A DNA stretch of 64,000 bases, taken from contig NZ_JAHWXM010000002.1 in NCBI RefSeq assembly GCF_023091225.1, forward strand, positions 186,001 to 250,000. Direction: 5' to 3'. The notes beneath the pieces were generated by a model. That model searched no databases, had not been told where the DNA came from, and saw nothing but the letters and a program-made list of their open reading frames with translations. The stretch is from Microbacterium galbinum (GTDB taxonomy: Bacteria; Actinomycetota; Actinomycetes; Actinomycetales; Microbacteriaceae). Made by a program: the position numbers and the translations under genes. Positions 51,397 through 61,012 of this stretch are shown here, in pieces. Within the stretch, counting starts at the first letter, position 1. Every line of letters starts with the position of its first letter.

Positions 51397-53085
51397 ATGG
51401 CGCACAAGCCGGATGCGGTCACCGCATGGTGGCGTCGGATCAGTCTGCGCGCCAAGGTCACGGGCGTCACGGTCGCGATCCTCGCGCTCGGGCTGCTCGT
51501 CGCCGGCGTCGGCACCGTCCCGGTGCTGCGCAATGCGCTCGTGCTGAACATCGACGCACAGCTGCCCGCCCTGGTGTCGAGCAACCTCGCCGATCGGTAC
51601 TTCGTGCTCGCCGACGACGGCGAGACGCTGACGCCCCGCGACACCCCGCGCGACTTCGCCGTCGCGATATACAACGCGGACGGGGATCTGCTCGCATCGT
51701 CCGGAGCGATGCCGCTGGAGTCCGCCCCGCTCTTCCCCTCGTCGTACTCGCCGCAGAAGGCCGCGGCGAACGAGGACGAGGTGACCGACCTCCTCGGCAA
51801 GGACGGCAGCGTCTACCGCAGCGCCGTCGCGATCATCCCCGCCGACGGCGGCGCCCTGCGCATCCAGCTCGTCGCGATGCCGCTCGATGAGGCCGACCGG
51901 ATCATCTCGCAGTACTTCGGCATCTACATCACGATCGCCCTGATCACGATCCTGATCGCCGCCCTCGCCACCCGCGGGCTCGTCACCCTCACCTTCCGCC
52001 GGTTGGGACAGGTCGAGGCGACGGCCATGTCGATCGCCGCGGGTGACTTCAGCCAGAGGCTCACCGATCTGGAGCCGACGACCGAGGTCGGCCGGCTCAA
52101 CACCGCGATCAACACGATGCTCGACCGCGTCGACCGCTCGCTCGCGCAGCGCGAGCGCACGGTGCGGCACATGCGCCGCTTCATCGGCGATGCGAGCCAC
52201 GAGCTGCGCACGCCGCTGGTGAGCGTGCGCGGCTACGCCGAGCTGTACCGGATGGGTGCGATCCAGGGCGACGAGGACACCGCCCGTGCCATGGAGCGCA
52301 TCGAGAAGGAGGCGATCCGGATGGGTGTGCTCGTCGAGGACCTTCTCGCTCTCGCCCGTCTCGACGAGGAGCGCGAGCCGGAGATCGCCGCTCTCGACCT
52401 GCGCCCCGTGGCCCGCGACGCCGCCCTCGACCTGCGCGCGGCCGCTCCGGGACGCACCGTGACGGTCATCGACCGCACCGCCGAGACGAGCGACACCGCG
52501 AGCGTGCGCATCGCCTCGGTTCCCGCACCCCCACCGCCGCCCCGCGGGCTCTCGCGTGCGGCTCTATCGCGTCTGCGGCGGCGTCCGCGTTCGACACCCA
52601 CGCCGACCGAGCAGATCCCCGCGATCGACTTCTCGGAGACCCCCGACACCCCCGTCCGGACTCCCCCGATCGTGCTCGGCGAGGAGAACAAGGTGCGCCA
52701 GGTCGTCACCAACCTGCTCGGCAACGCGCGCCGGTTCTCTCCCGAAGACGGCCCGATCGAGATCGTCGTCGACGCGAACCGCGTGCAGGGCACGGCGAGC
52801 ATCGCGATCGTCGACCACGGAGAGGGCATCCCGCCGCAGATCCGCGAGCAGATCTTCGAACGCTTCTGGCGCGCCGACACGTCTCGCGCACGGGAGACCG
52901 GCGGGTCGGGCCTCGGCCTCGCGATCGTCGCGTCGATCATGAAGGCGCTGCACGGCAGCGTCGCCGTCTCGGAGACCCCCGGTGGCGGCGCTACCTTCAC
53001 GGTGACCCTGCCCCTGGCACCGTCGCGCGCGACGCCCGCGCACCTGCTCGAGGACACGCAGCCGCTCGAGCCGCTCGACCTCTGA
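51397..53085 (+). CDS. Membrane sensor histidine kinase with proline-rich insert
   Basis: A 562-residue HisKA kinase: TM1 ~20-43, extracytoplasmic sensor ~45-170, TM2 ~172-193, HAMP ~194-250, phospho-acceptor His268 (FIGDASHELRTPLVS), then N box (VVTNLLGNARRFSPE), G1 (VDHGEGI) and G2 (GGSGLGLAIV). Unusually, about 60 residues (~365-425, including VPAPPPPPRGLSR and a TPTPTEQIP stretch) interrupt the ATP-binding domain before the N box. Cognate of the response regulator upstream. Confidence 0.92.
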   Translation: MAHKPDAVTAWWRRISLRAKVTGVTVAILALGLLVAGVGTVPVLRNALVLNIDAQLPALVSSNLADRYFVLADDGETLTPRDTPRDFAVAIYNADGDLLASSGAMPLESAPLFPSSYSPQKAAANEDEVTDLLGKDGSVYRSAVAIIPADGGALRIQLVAMPLDEADRIISQYFGIYITIALITILIAALATRGLVTLTFRRLGQVEATAMSIAAGDFSQRLTDLEPTTEVGRLNTAINTMLDRVDRSLAQRERTVRHMRRFIGDASHELRTPLVSVRGYAELYRMGAIQGDEDTARAMERIEKEAIRMGVLVEDLLALARLDEEREPEIAALDLRPVARDAALDLRAAAPGRTVTVIDRTAETSDTASVRIASVPAPPPPPRGLSRAALSRLRRRPRSTPTPTEQIPAIDFSETPDTPVRTPPIVLGEENKVRQVVTNLLGNARRFSPEDGPIEIVVDANRVQGTASIAIVDHGEGIPPQIREQIFERFWRADTSRARETGGSGLGLAIVASIMKALHGSVAVSETPGGGATFTVTLPLAPSRATPAHLLEDTQPLEPLDL

Positions 53086-53248
53086 CACGGCCGCGCCCGG
53101 CACACGCCCCGTCGCGCCCAACACACGCCCTGCACAGCCGGGCGATCGCACAGGTTCTTCCGCGACGCCGTGGAGCACGCGCATCGCGGGGACGGACGGG
53201 CGGATGCTCGACCTAATCTCGGAACTCCCATCACGAAGGAGAATCCAG

Positions 53249-53536
53249 ATGTCCGTCTTCACCGTCGACACCGAAGCAGTCCAGGCAGCGAACAGCGCGG
53301 CCCGCGCCACCATGGAGCGCCTGCAGTCCGAATCGACCACCCTCATGGCGCAGCTCACGCAGCTGCAGTCGTCATGGGTCGGCAGCGCCTCGACCGCGTT
53401 CCAGGGATGTGCGGAGCAGTGGCGCACGGCGGCCCTGCAGGTCGAGCAGGTGCTCGACTCGATCGGCACCTCACTCGGTTCGGCCGCGATGCAGTACAGC
53501 GACGCCGACCAGTACTCCGCGAGCCTGTTCCGCTGA
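53249..53536 (+). CDS. WXG100-family (ESAT-6-like) protein
   Basis: A 95-residue helical hairpin protein with WVG (variant WxG) at the turn (LQSSWVGSASTAFQG) and the C-terminal YSDADQ region near the YxxxD/E secretion signal position. It is a likely type VII secretion substrate, forming a dimer. No EssC/EccC or membrane genes are adjacent, so it is an orphan in this window. GAAGGAGA precedes the ATG; TAATCT at 53214-53219 is a -10 candidate. Confidence 0.88.
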   Translation: MSVFTVDTEAVQAANSAARATMERLQSESTTLMAQLTQLQSSWVGSASTAFQGCAEQWRTAALQVEQVLDSIGTSLGSAAMQYSDADQYSASLFR

Positions 53537-53613
53537 TGCCCGTCGGCCGATGCTCACCGGCCGACCCCGACGTCCTGCGGACGGTGGTTCCTCCCCGCCG
53601 TCCACAGGAACGC

Positions 53614-53645
53614 AGAACGCCCCCGGCCGAAGCCGGGGGCGTTCT
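53614..53645. terminator. Bidirectional terminator between the WXG100 gene and groEL
   Basis: Perfect 14-bp stem AGAACGCCCCCGGC / GCCGGGGGCGTTCT with loop CGAA, lying between two convergent gene ends. Confidence 0.85.
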
Positions 53646-53660
53646 GTCATGCGCGATGGA

Positions 53661-55316
<1,656 letters not shown>

Positions 55317-55343
55317 TTAGCACTCAGAGTGTGAGAGTGCTAA
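55317..55343. promoter_or_regulatory. CIRCE element (HrcA operator) upstream of groEL
   Basis: Perfect TTAGCACTC - 9 nt - GAGTGCTAA, 37 nt before the groEL ATG. The HrcA repressor binds this inverted repeat and releases it on heat stress. hrcA is not in the window. Confidence 0.95.
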
Positions 55344-55404
55344 CGCCATTCTGGCACTCGACCCCTGCGAGTGCAAGCCGCGGACGGAGGGTGCCCGACG
55401 CGTC

Positions 55405-55977
55405 TCAGGGAGCGGGCGTCTCGGCCGAAGTCTCGGGCGCCGTGGCGGAGCGATCGAGGCCGACGACGATCGTGAGCTGCTTCGCCTCGCCGTCGTTGAG
55501 GTCGGCGTAGAAGTCGCTCTGCTCGACCGCCGCTCCCCCGATGAGGTCGGCGACGCCGAGTGCGGCCGGACGATCGGCCTCGTCGACGTAGTACACCGTG
55601 GTGGTCTCGAAGTCCTGGCTGCCGCTGTCGCTCGCGTACACGGTGGCGAACCCGGCGTTGAGCAGGGTGTCGCGCATCTGCTCGTCGAGACCCTCATCGG
55701 GCGTCGCGTTGAGGATCGTCACCTCGAACGTCGTGTCGACCACACCCGTCTCGACCGGGGTCGGCTCGGCGGTCGGTACCGCTTCGGGGAAGAGGTCGAT
55801 CCGCCCCATCACGACCAGCGAGCCGAAGATGCCCACGATGATGAGCACGAGCGCCGCGACGAACGACCACAGCAGCACCACCCATCCGTTCATCCCCGGC
55901 GCTTCGGCGCGGTGCGCCCCGACGCGGCCGGATGAGCGGGGGACGTCGTCGAAACGATCACGGGTGGGCTTGGACAC
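55405..55977 (-). CDS. LytR C-terminal-domain (LytR_C) membrane protein
   Basis: A 190-residue protein: short basic cytoplasmic N terminus, one transmembrane helix (VVLLWSFVAALVLIIVGIFGSLVV), a Pro/Thr linker, then a LytR_C domain (FEVTILNATPDEGLDEQMRD, TTVYYVDEADRPAALGVADL) and an Ala/Thr-rich tail. LytR_C domains accompany cell-wall polymer ligases. The GTG start is supported by TAGCAT 6 nt upstream (55984-55989, minus strand). Confidence 0.88.
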   Translation of the reverse strand: MSKPTRDRFDDVPRSSGRVGAHRAEAPGMNGWVVLLWSFVAALVLIIVGIFGSLVVMGRIDLFPEAVPTAEPTPVETGVVDTTFEVTILNATPDEGLDEQMRDTLLNAGFATVYASDSGSQDFETTTVYYVDEADRPAALGVADLIGGAAVEQSDFYADLNDGEAKQLTIVVGLDRSATAPETSAETPAP

Positions 55978-55983
55978 CCCACG

Positions 55984-55989
55984 ATGCTA
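55984..55989 (-). promoter_or_regulatory. -10 element (TAGCAT) of the leaderless LytR_C gene
   Basis: Minus-strand TAGCAT, 6-nt gap (CGTGGG), then GTG at 55977. Confidence 0.5.
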
Positions 55990-56002
55990 TCCGAGAGCGC
56001 GG

Positions 56003-56260
56003 TCAGCCCACGAAACCGGGCGTCCGTGCCGAACGGCGCACGACGCGCGCGTCGCGCAGACGCCGCAGCCGACGGATCAGCATCGGATCGAACTCGAGGG
56101 CGGCATCCGACTCGATCAGCCGGCCGAGGAGCTGGTAGTAGCGCGCGGCACTCATGCCCAGCTGCGCCCGGATCGCCTCCTCCTTGGCCCCGCTGTGCCG
56201 GGGCCAGACCGTCTCCAGCGCGAGGATCGCGCAGTCGCGCTCCGTGAGGTCACCGATCAT
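56003..56260 (-). CDS. DUF3263 protein
   Basis: An 85-residue helical protein of the actinobacterial DUF3263 family (LTERDCAILALETVWPRHSGAKEEAIRA is the conserved core; then MSAARYYQLLGRLI). The fold resembles a small sigma-region-4/HTH protein, so DNA binding is possible, but no function is established. TAACCT lies 6 nt before the ATG. Confidence 0.88.
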   Translation of the reverse strand: MIGDLTERDCAILALETVWPRHSGAKEEAIRAQLGMSAARYYQLLGRLIESDAALEFDPMLIRRLRRLRDARVVRRSARTPGFVG

Positions 56261-56266
56261 GTGCCC

Positions 56267-56272
56267 AGGTTA
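56267..56272 (-). promoter_or_regulatory. -10 element (TAACCT) of leaderless DUF3263 gene
   Basis: Minus-strand TAACCT with a 6-nt gap to the ATG at 56260; it overlaps the stop codon of the upstream DUF2332 gene. Confidence 0.5.
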
Positions 56273-57262
56273 GGACGGGTGCGGCCGCTCGGCCGCGCGC
56301 CACTCCCACCACGCGCCGAGCGGATCGGCCGCCGCACGCACCCGCCCGTCGAGCGCGACCGCGAACCCGGGCCACGCCTCCACGTCGATCGGCGGCTCCC
56401 AGACGTCCAGCAGGCCGGGCGGGTCGATCGTGACCCACCGCGCCGGGAGCTCACGGATGCGGGCGACCAGAGCCGACCTGGCGGCGCGCGGGATGTGCAC
56501 GAGCACGCCGGGGGTGGTGATCACGAGCGTCGCCCCGACCGGCGCCCGGGCGACGAGAGCATCGAGGCGTTCGAGCGCGTCGCCGGCGACGAGCGTCGGC
56601 GGATCGGATGCCGCGATGTCGAGCGCCGCCGCGATCCGCTGCTCGCGGCCGGTCTCCCCCGGCCACACGAGCCCCTGCAACCACCGACGATCGTCGGCAT
56701 CGCGGGCATCGAGCGGTGCGAGATCGATCCCGGCGCGCCACACGATCTCGGGCAGCCGCAGGTCCGGAAGCTCCCCGTCGACCCGACTGGCGAGCACGAC
56801 CGGGGAGACCCCGTCGAGCGGATCGAGCGCCACCCGCGCCTCGCCATCGGAGCCGCTGAAGCGGTACGAGTAACGATCCGGGTAGAGGCAGAGGCCCGCG
56901 GATGCCCCGATCTCCAGCAGCGCGATCGGTCCGTCGATCTCCGACAGCACCGGGAGGAGCGCCGCGAGCCGGAGCGGCTCGTTGGTCTGCAGCGAGCGCG
57001 CGGAGCACTGGGCGACGACGGCATCCGCGTTCCGGAGCACGAAGTCCCGCCACACCGGATATCCCTCGAGCGCTGCTCCGAGAAGCCGGGTCACCGCGAA
57101 CACCAGCGGCGGCTGACGCCGATTCTCGGGGATCCGCGCGAGCACTTTCTGCACCGGGCCGTCGCCGGCGACGCCCGCCGCCCACTCCGCGTAGAGCGCG
57201 CTGCGACCGGGCGCCTCCTTCTCGGCGAAGCGCGCGTAGCGCTCGCGAACAGCATCCGTCAT
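56270..57262 (-). CDS. DUF2332 protein
   Basis: A 330-residue DUF2332 protein, common in actinobacteria. Recognisable segments are RYARFAEKEAPGRSALYAEW, VLSEIDGPIALLEIGASAGL (like a methyltransferase motif I), RAGIDLAPLDARD (like motif post-I), and TPGVLVHIPRAAR. An S-adenosylmethionine methyltransferase-like fold is suggested but not proven. CACAAT lies 6 nt before the ATG; GGAGGG could alternatively serve as an SD but is too close. Confidence 0.82.
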   Translation of the reverse strand: MTDAVRERYARFAEKEAPGRSALYAEWAAGVAGDGPVQKVLARIPENRRQPPLVFAVTRLLGAALEGYPVWRDFVLRNADAVVAQCSARSLQTNEPLRLAALLPVLSEIDGPIALLEIGASAGLCLYPDRYSYRFSGSDGEARVALDPLDGVSPVVLASRVDGELPDLRLPEIVWRAGIDLAPLDARDADDRRWLQGLVWPGETGREQRIAAALDIAASDPPTLVAGDALERLDALVARAPVGATLVITTPGVLVHIPRAARSALVARIRELPARWVTIDPPGLLDVWEPPIDVEAWPGFAVALDGRVRAAADPLGAWWEWRAAERPHPS

Positions 57263-57268
57263 CCCTCC

Positions 57269-57274
57269 ATTGTG
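57269..57274 (-). promoter_or_regulatory. -10 candidate (CACAAT) of the DUF2332 gene
   Basis: Minus-strand CACAAT, 6 nt before the ATG at 57262. Confidence 0.4.
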
Positions 57275-57333
57275 GATGCACGCAGCCCGGCGCCCCGCGA
57301 CAGGGGAGAATGGAGAGGACCCCAGGAGGACTC

Positions 57334-57744
57334 ATGTCGTACAGCGTGGAAAAGACCGAAGACGAGTGGCGCAAGGAGCTCGGCGACGACCAGTACGCCG
57401 TGCTGCGCCAGGCGGCGACCGAGCGCGCCTGGACCGGCGAGCTGCTCGACGAGGGACGCGCCGGCCTCTACACCTGCGGCGCATGCGGCGCCGAGCTCTT
57501 CCAGAGCGGCACGAAGTTCGACTCCGGCTGCGGCTGGCCGAGCTTCTACGAGTCGATCCGCCCCGAGGCCGTCGAGCTCATCGAGGACACCTCGCTCGGC
57601 ATGGTCCGCACCGAAGTGCGGTGCGCGACGTGCGGATCGCACCTCGGCCATGTCTTCCCCGACGGCTTCGGCACCCCGACCGGCGACCGCTACTGCATGA
57701 ACTCGCTGGCGATGAACTTCACTCCCGAGGCCCCCGAGGCGTGA
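57334..57744 (+). CDS. msrB: Peptide-methionine (R)-S-oxide reductase MsrB
   Basis: A 136-residue MsrB repairing methionine-R-sulfoxide in proteins. Two zinc CxxC pairs (TCGACG and RCATCG), substrate motif SGCGWPSFYESI, GHVFPDG, and the catalytic cysteine in DRYCMNS. CAGGAGGA lies 6 nt before the ATG, one of the clear Shine-Dalgarno sites in the window. It overlaps the next gene by 4 nt. Confidence 0.96.
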   Translation: MSYSVEKTEDEWRKELGDDQYAVLRQAATERAWTGELLDEGRAGLYTCGACGAELFQSGTKFDSGCGWPSFYESIRPEAVELIEDTSLGMVRTEVRCATCGSHLGHVFPDGFGTPTGDRYCMNSLAMNFTPEAPEA

Positions 57745-58319
57745 GCGCGCTCGACGCCGTCCGCTCGCGGCAGTCCTGGTCGAAGGTCACCGAGGAGGCG
57801 CCCTCCCGCGAGGAGCTCCTTCCGCTGATCGCCGCCGCCGGGCGCGTGGCCGATCATTCGTCGCTGCGGCCGTGGCGACTGATCGAGCTGCGCGGTGACG
57901 ACCGGCTCGCCCTGGGCGCCGCGATCGCGAAGGCCGAGGGCGAGAAGAAGCCGTCGACCAAGCCGCTGCGTGCGTCGCTGCTGATCGCGGTGGTCGGCAG
58001 CTATCGCACGAACCACAAGGTGCCGGTGTGGGAGCAGGAGGCGGTCGCCTCCGGTGTCGCGCACACGCTGAGCCTGCTGCTCGACGAAGCCGGGTGGGGC
58101 GTGTTCTGGCGCACCGGCGGATACACGCGGTCGAAGGCGGTCGCGCGGGCGCACGGACTGGCGAAGAACGAGGTGCTGCTGGGGTGGCTCTACGTCGGCG
58201 GCAAGCCGGCGAAGTCCCCGGGGCGGCGCACGCCCGTCGATGCCGACGCGCTGCTGACGCGAATGCCGTCGGACGGGGCGACGAAGGACGAGAAGTCCGA
58301 GAAGAAGAAGAACAAGTAG
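57741..58319 (+). CDS. Nitroreductase-family-like protein
   Basis: A 192-residue protein resembling FMN nitroreductases: SALDAVRSRQSWSKV start (RRS/RQS phosphate contact), ADHSSLRPWRLIELRG, ASLLIAVV, and the dimer-site QEAVASGVAHTLSLLLDEAGWG. The C terminus is a Lys/Glu-rich tail (KDEKSEKKKNK). GTG start overlapping the msrB stop; coupling to msrB suggests oxidative-stress function (inference). Confidence 0.82.
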   Translation: MSALDAVRSRQSWSKVTEEAPSREELLPLIAAAGRVADHSSLRPWRLIELRGDDRLALGAAIAKAEGEKKPSTKPLRASLLIAVVGSYRTNHKVPVWEQEAVASGVAHTLSLLLDEAGWGVFWRTGGYTRSKAVARAHGLAKNEVLLGWLYVGGKPAKSPGRRTPVDADALLTRMPSDGATKDEKSEKKKNK

Positions 58320-59267
58320 TCAGCGCCGTCGGCGCACGACCGCCACGAGCACGGATGCTGCGGCGATCACCACCATCGTGACGATCTGCCAGGTCGCAGG
58401 CCCCGCCTCGGCGGGCCAGATCAGGTCGATCGCGACCGCGGCGACGAGCTGCCCCAGCACCGATCCCAGTCCGAGCAGCAGCACCCCGGTGTGCGCGACG
58501 AGGAACGCCCCGAGGAAGATGTAGACGACGCCGAGGAAACCGCCCGCGTACAGCCACGGTTCGGCCGGCAGTCCGTGCGGGGCACCCTGCGAGACGACGC
58601 TGATCGCGGCGGCGACGGCGAGCACGACCGTGCCGGCGATGAAGCTCGTCATGGTCGCCACCATGGGCGACGACACGCGCTGCGCCAGGCGTCCGTTCAC
58701 GGCCTGCTGCCACGCGATGCCCACGCCGGCGGCGAACGGGAGCACGAGCATCCACAGCGGGGCGGTGCGCAGCACGTCTCCGCCCAGCGAGACGCCGACG
58801 GCCACCAGCGCGAGCGCGGCACCGGCGACGCGACCCATCGTCACGGCCACGACGCCCGCGGGTCCGAAACCGATCCGGTCGAGCACGAGTCCGTGCAGGG
58901 TCTGCCCCGCGACCACTCCCACGGTGAACAGCGAGACCCCGAGCACGGCGGCGGTGAGCCCCTGCGTCGAGACGGTGAGCGCGCCGCAGGCGCCGCCGAG
59001 GAGCATCCACGGCGGGATGGTCCTGCCTCGTACTCCGCGGACGAGCCGGACCATACCGGCGCGGCCGGACGGGAGGGAGGCGACGATGACGGCGAGGACG
59101 GCCGTACCGACGGCGAAGGAGACGAGACCGGCGACGATCCCATCGCCCAGACGGATGCCGAGGACGCCGTTGATGCGCGCCTGGATCGCGGTCATGACGC
59201 CGATCGCCACGGCACCGCCGATCGCGAGCGGCGCGGGGAGCGAACGGGTCGGAGTCACTCGTTTCAC
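58320..59267 (-). CDS. DMT-superfamily (DUF606/YdcZ) transporter
   Basis: A 315-residue protein of about ten helices made of two similar five-helix halves (IQARINGVLGIRLGDGIVAG and IAWQQAVNGRLAQRVSSPMVA are the paired repeats). This is the double-length form of the YdcZ family; substrate unknown. Start uncertain: GTG at 59267, or the GTG at 59258, which has TACCGT 7 nt upstream as in other leaderless genes. Its stop abuts the nitroreductase stop. Confidence 0.85.
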   Translation of the reverse strand: MKRVTPTRSLPAPLAIGGAVAIGVMTAIQARINGVLGIRLGDGIVAGLVSFAVGTAVLAVIVASLPSGRAGMVRLVRGVRGRTIPPWMLLGGACGALTVSTQGLTAAVLGVSLFTVGVVAGQTLHGLVLDRIGFGPAGVVAVTMGRVAGAALALVAVGVSLGGDVLRTAPLWMLVLPFAAGVGIAWQQAVNGRLAQRVSSPMVATMTSFIAGTVVLAVAAAISVVSQGAPHGLPAEPWLYAGGFLGVVYIFLGAFLVAHTGVLLLGLGSVLGQLVAAVAIDLIWPAEAGPATWQIVTMVVIAAASVLVAVVRRRR

Positions 59268-59316
59268 GGTACCGGATCCCCCCTCCCGCCCCCTGACGGA
59301 TGTCGGTGGCCCGGGC

Positions 59317-59322
59317 TAGCCT
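59317..59322 (+). promoter_or_regulatory. -10 element (TAGCCT) of the leaderless YedK-like gene
   Basis: TAGCCT, 6-nt gap, ATG at 59329. This start puts the catalytic cysteine at position 2, which independently confirms it. Confidence 0.65.
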
Positions 59323-59328
59323 GTGGGC

Positions 59329-59982
59329 ATGTGCGCGAGCTATGGACTGGATCCCCGATTCACCGACGCCGAGCTGCTGGCCGAGGCCGACGCCGACGTG
59401 CTCGACGGCCTGCGCCAGTGGGCGCAGCAGAACGCGGGTGAGACCCTGCGCCCGACCGGCAAGAACCTCCGCAACCTCAATCCCGTGGTCGTCGATGCCG
59501 ACGGCCAGGCCACGCTCGAGCCCGCGTGGTGGGGGTTCCTGGTGAACGGCGAACCCGCGAAATTCCCCTCGATCAACACCCGCTCCGAGCGCCTGCAGGA
59601 GCGCCCCGGCTCGCTCAAGACCCGCGCGCTGGTGCCGGCGACCGGCTGGTTCGAGATGAAGAAGCCCGAGCGCGTGTGGCACGAGTTCGGCATGGGCGAG
59701 GGCACCCTGTTCGGAATGGCGGCCGTCACGCAGCGCGGCCGCACCGCCGATGGCGAATGGTTCACCTGCTACTCGATCGTGATGCGCCCCGCGCCCGCCC
59801 ATCTCGCCGATGTGCACGACCGCATGCCGGTCCTCATCCCGACCGCGTTCGCCCACGAGTGGCTCACCGCGCAGGGCGATCGCGAGCTCATCGACGAGGC
59901 GCTGCTGGCGGCGGCATCCCTCGACGATCGCGTCGCCGTCGCCGCGCGATCCGACGACAAGGGAACGGATCGGCTGTTCTGA
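59329..59982 (+). CDS. yedK: SRAP/YedK (HMCES-type) abasic-site DNA-protein crosslink protein
   Basis: A 217-residue SRAP protein that shields abasic sites in single-stranded DNA by forming a thiazolidine crosslink through Cys2. Present are MCASYGLD (Cys2 after Met removal), the Asn in INTRSERL, the Glu in TGWFEMKK and the His in VHDRMPVLIP. A GTG two codons upstream is in frame but would bury the cysteine. It is adjacent to a YjbR gene and overlaps nothing. Confidence 0.93.
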   Translation: MCASYGLDPRFTDAELLAEADADVLDGLRQWAQQNAGETLRPTGKNLRNLNPVVVDADGQATLEPAWWGFLVNGEPAKFPSINTRSERLQERPGSLKTRALVPATGWFEMKKPERVWHEFGMGEGTLFGMAAVTQRGRTADGEWFTCYSIVMRPAPAHLADVHDRMPVLIPTAFAHEWLTAQGDRELIDEALLAAASLDDRVAVAARSDDKGTDRLF

Positions 59983-59984
59983 CG

Positions 59985-60401
59985 ATGGATGCCGATGCCC
60001 TCACCGCCACGGCGGCCGAACGCGCCGAAGAACTCCCCGGCGCCGAGCTGACCAACCCGTTCGGCCCCGAGTGGGACGTCTACAAGGTGCGCGGACGCGT
60101 CTTCCTGCTCCTGCCCCTCGACGGCACGGGTCGGGTGACCGTCAAGTCGCATCCCGACGACGCGGTCGCCCTGCGCGAGACGTTCGCCGACATCCTGCCG
60201 GGGTACCACATGAACAAGAAGCACTGGATCTCGCTGCGCCCGGGCCCGTCGCTCGAACCGGGACTCGTGACCGAGCTGGTCACCGAGTCGTACCTGCTGG
60301 TCGTCGAGAAACTGCCCCGCGCGCAGCGGCCCGTGGATCCCGAGCTGTTTGCGAGACCCGCCCCCGAGATCCCGCCGGTTCCAGATCCAGCCGGGTCCTA
60401 G
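59985..60401 (+). CDS. MmcQ/YjbR-family protein
   Basis: A 138-residue CyaY-like-fold protein of the MmcQ/YjbR family (EWDVYKVRGRVFLLLPLDG, TVKSHPDDAVALRET, HMNKKHWISLRPG). Family members may bind DNA, but the role is unknown. It begins 2 nt after yedK. Its stop codon overlaps that of the convergent response-regulator gene by 4 nt (CTAG). Confidence 0.88.
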   Translation: MDADALTATAAERAEELPGAELTNPFGPEWDVYKVRGRVFLLLPLDGTGRVTVKSHPDDAVALRETFADILPGYHMNKKHWISLRPGPSLEPGLVTELVTESYLLVVEKLPRAQRPVDPELFARPAPEIPPVPDPAGS

Positions 60402-61012
60402 ATCCACCCCTTGTCGCGGGCGATGCGGGCCGCCTGCGCACGATTCTCGGTCGCCGTCTTGCCGATGGCCGACGACAGATGGTTGCGCACCGTCCCGGCC
60501 GACAGGAACACCTCGGCGGCGATCTGCGCGATCGCGCGCCCGTCCGCCGACAGCCTCAAGACCTGCTGCTCGCGCTCGCTCAGCGGGTTGGCGCCCTCGA
60601 ACAGCGAGGCCTCGGCCAGCGCGGGATCCACGACGCGGAGCCCCTGATGCACCCGCCGGACCGCGTGCGCGAGTTGCGCGGCCGGGGTGTCCTTGGCGAT
60701 GAAGCCGCTCGCCCCCGCATCCAGAGCCTGGCGCAGGTACCCGGGGCGCGCGAAGGTCGTCACGATCAGCACACGCGTCGACGGGCTCACCTCGCGCACG
60801 GCGCGCGTCGCGGCCACCCCGTCGACACCGGGCATCTGGATGTCCATCAGGCACACGTCGGGCCGCGCCTGCGCCGCTCGCTCCGCCGCTTCGGCACCGT
60901 CGGCGGCTTCGGCGACGACCGTCAGATCGTCCTCGAGTTCGAGCAGGGCACCCATCGCTCCCCGCACGAGAGCCTGATCGTCGACGAGCAGCAGCCGGAT
61001 CGGATCGCTCAC
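60398..61012 (-). CDS. NarL/LuxR-family response regulator (DesR-like)
   Basis: A 204-residue regulator. Receiver with Asp11-Asp12, phospho-acceptor Asp57 (CLMDIQMPGVDG), Thr in VTTFARPG and Lys in IAKDTP; C-terminal LuxR HTH (LSEREQQVLRLSADGRAIAQIA, AGTVRNHLSSAI). GTG start overlaps the kinase stop by 4 nt. It probably controls the ABC exporter genes at 62110-63815. Confidence 0.92.
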   Translation of the reverse strand: MSDPIRLLLVDDQALVRGAMGALLELEDDLTVVAEAADGAEAAERAAQARPDVCLMDIQMPGVDGVAATRAVREVSPSTRVLIVTTFARPGYLRQALDAGASGFIAKDTPAAQLAHAVRRVHQGLRVVDPALAEASLFEGANPLSEREQQVLRLSADGRAIAQIAAEVFLSAGTVRNHLSSAIGKTATENRAQAARIARDKGWI

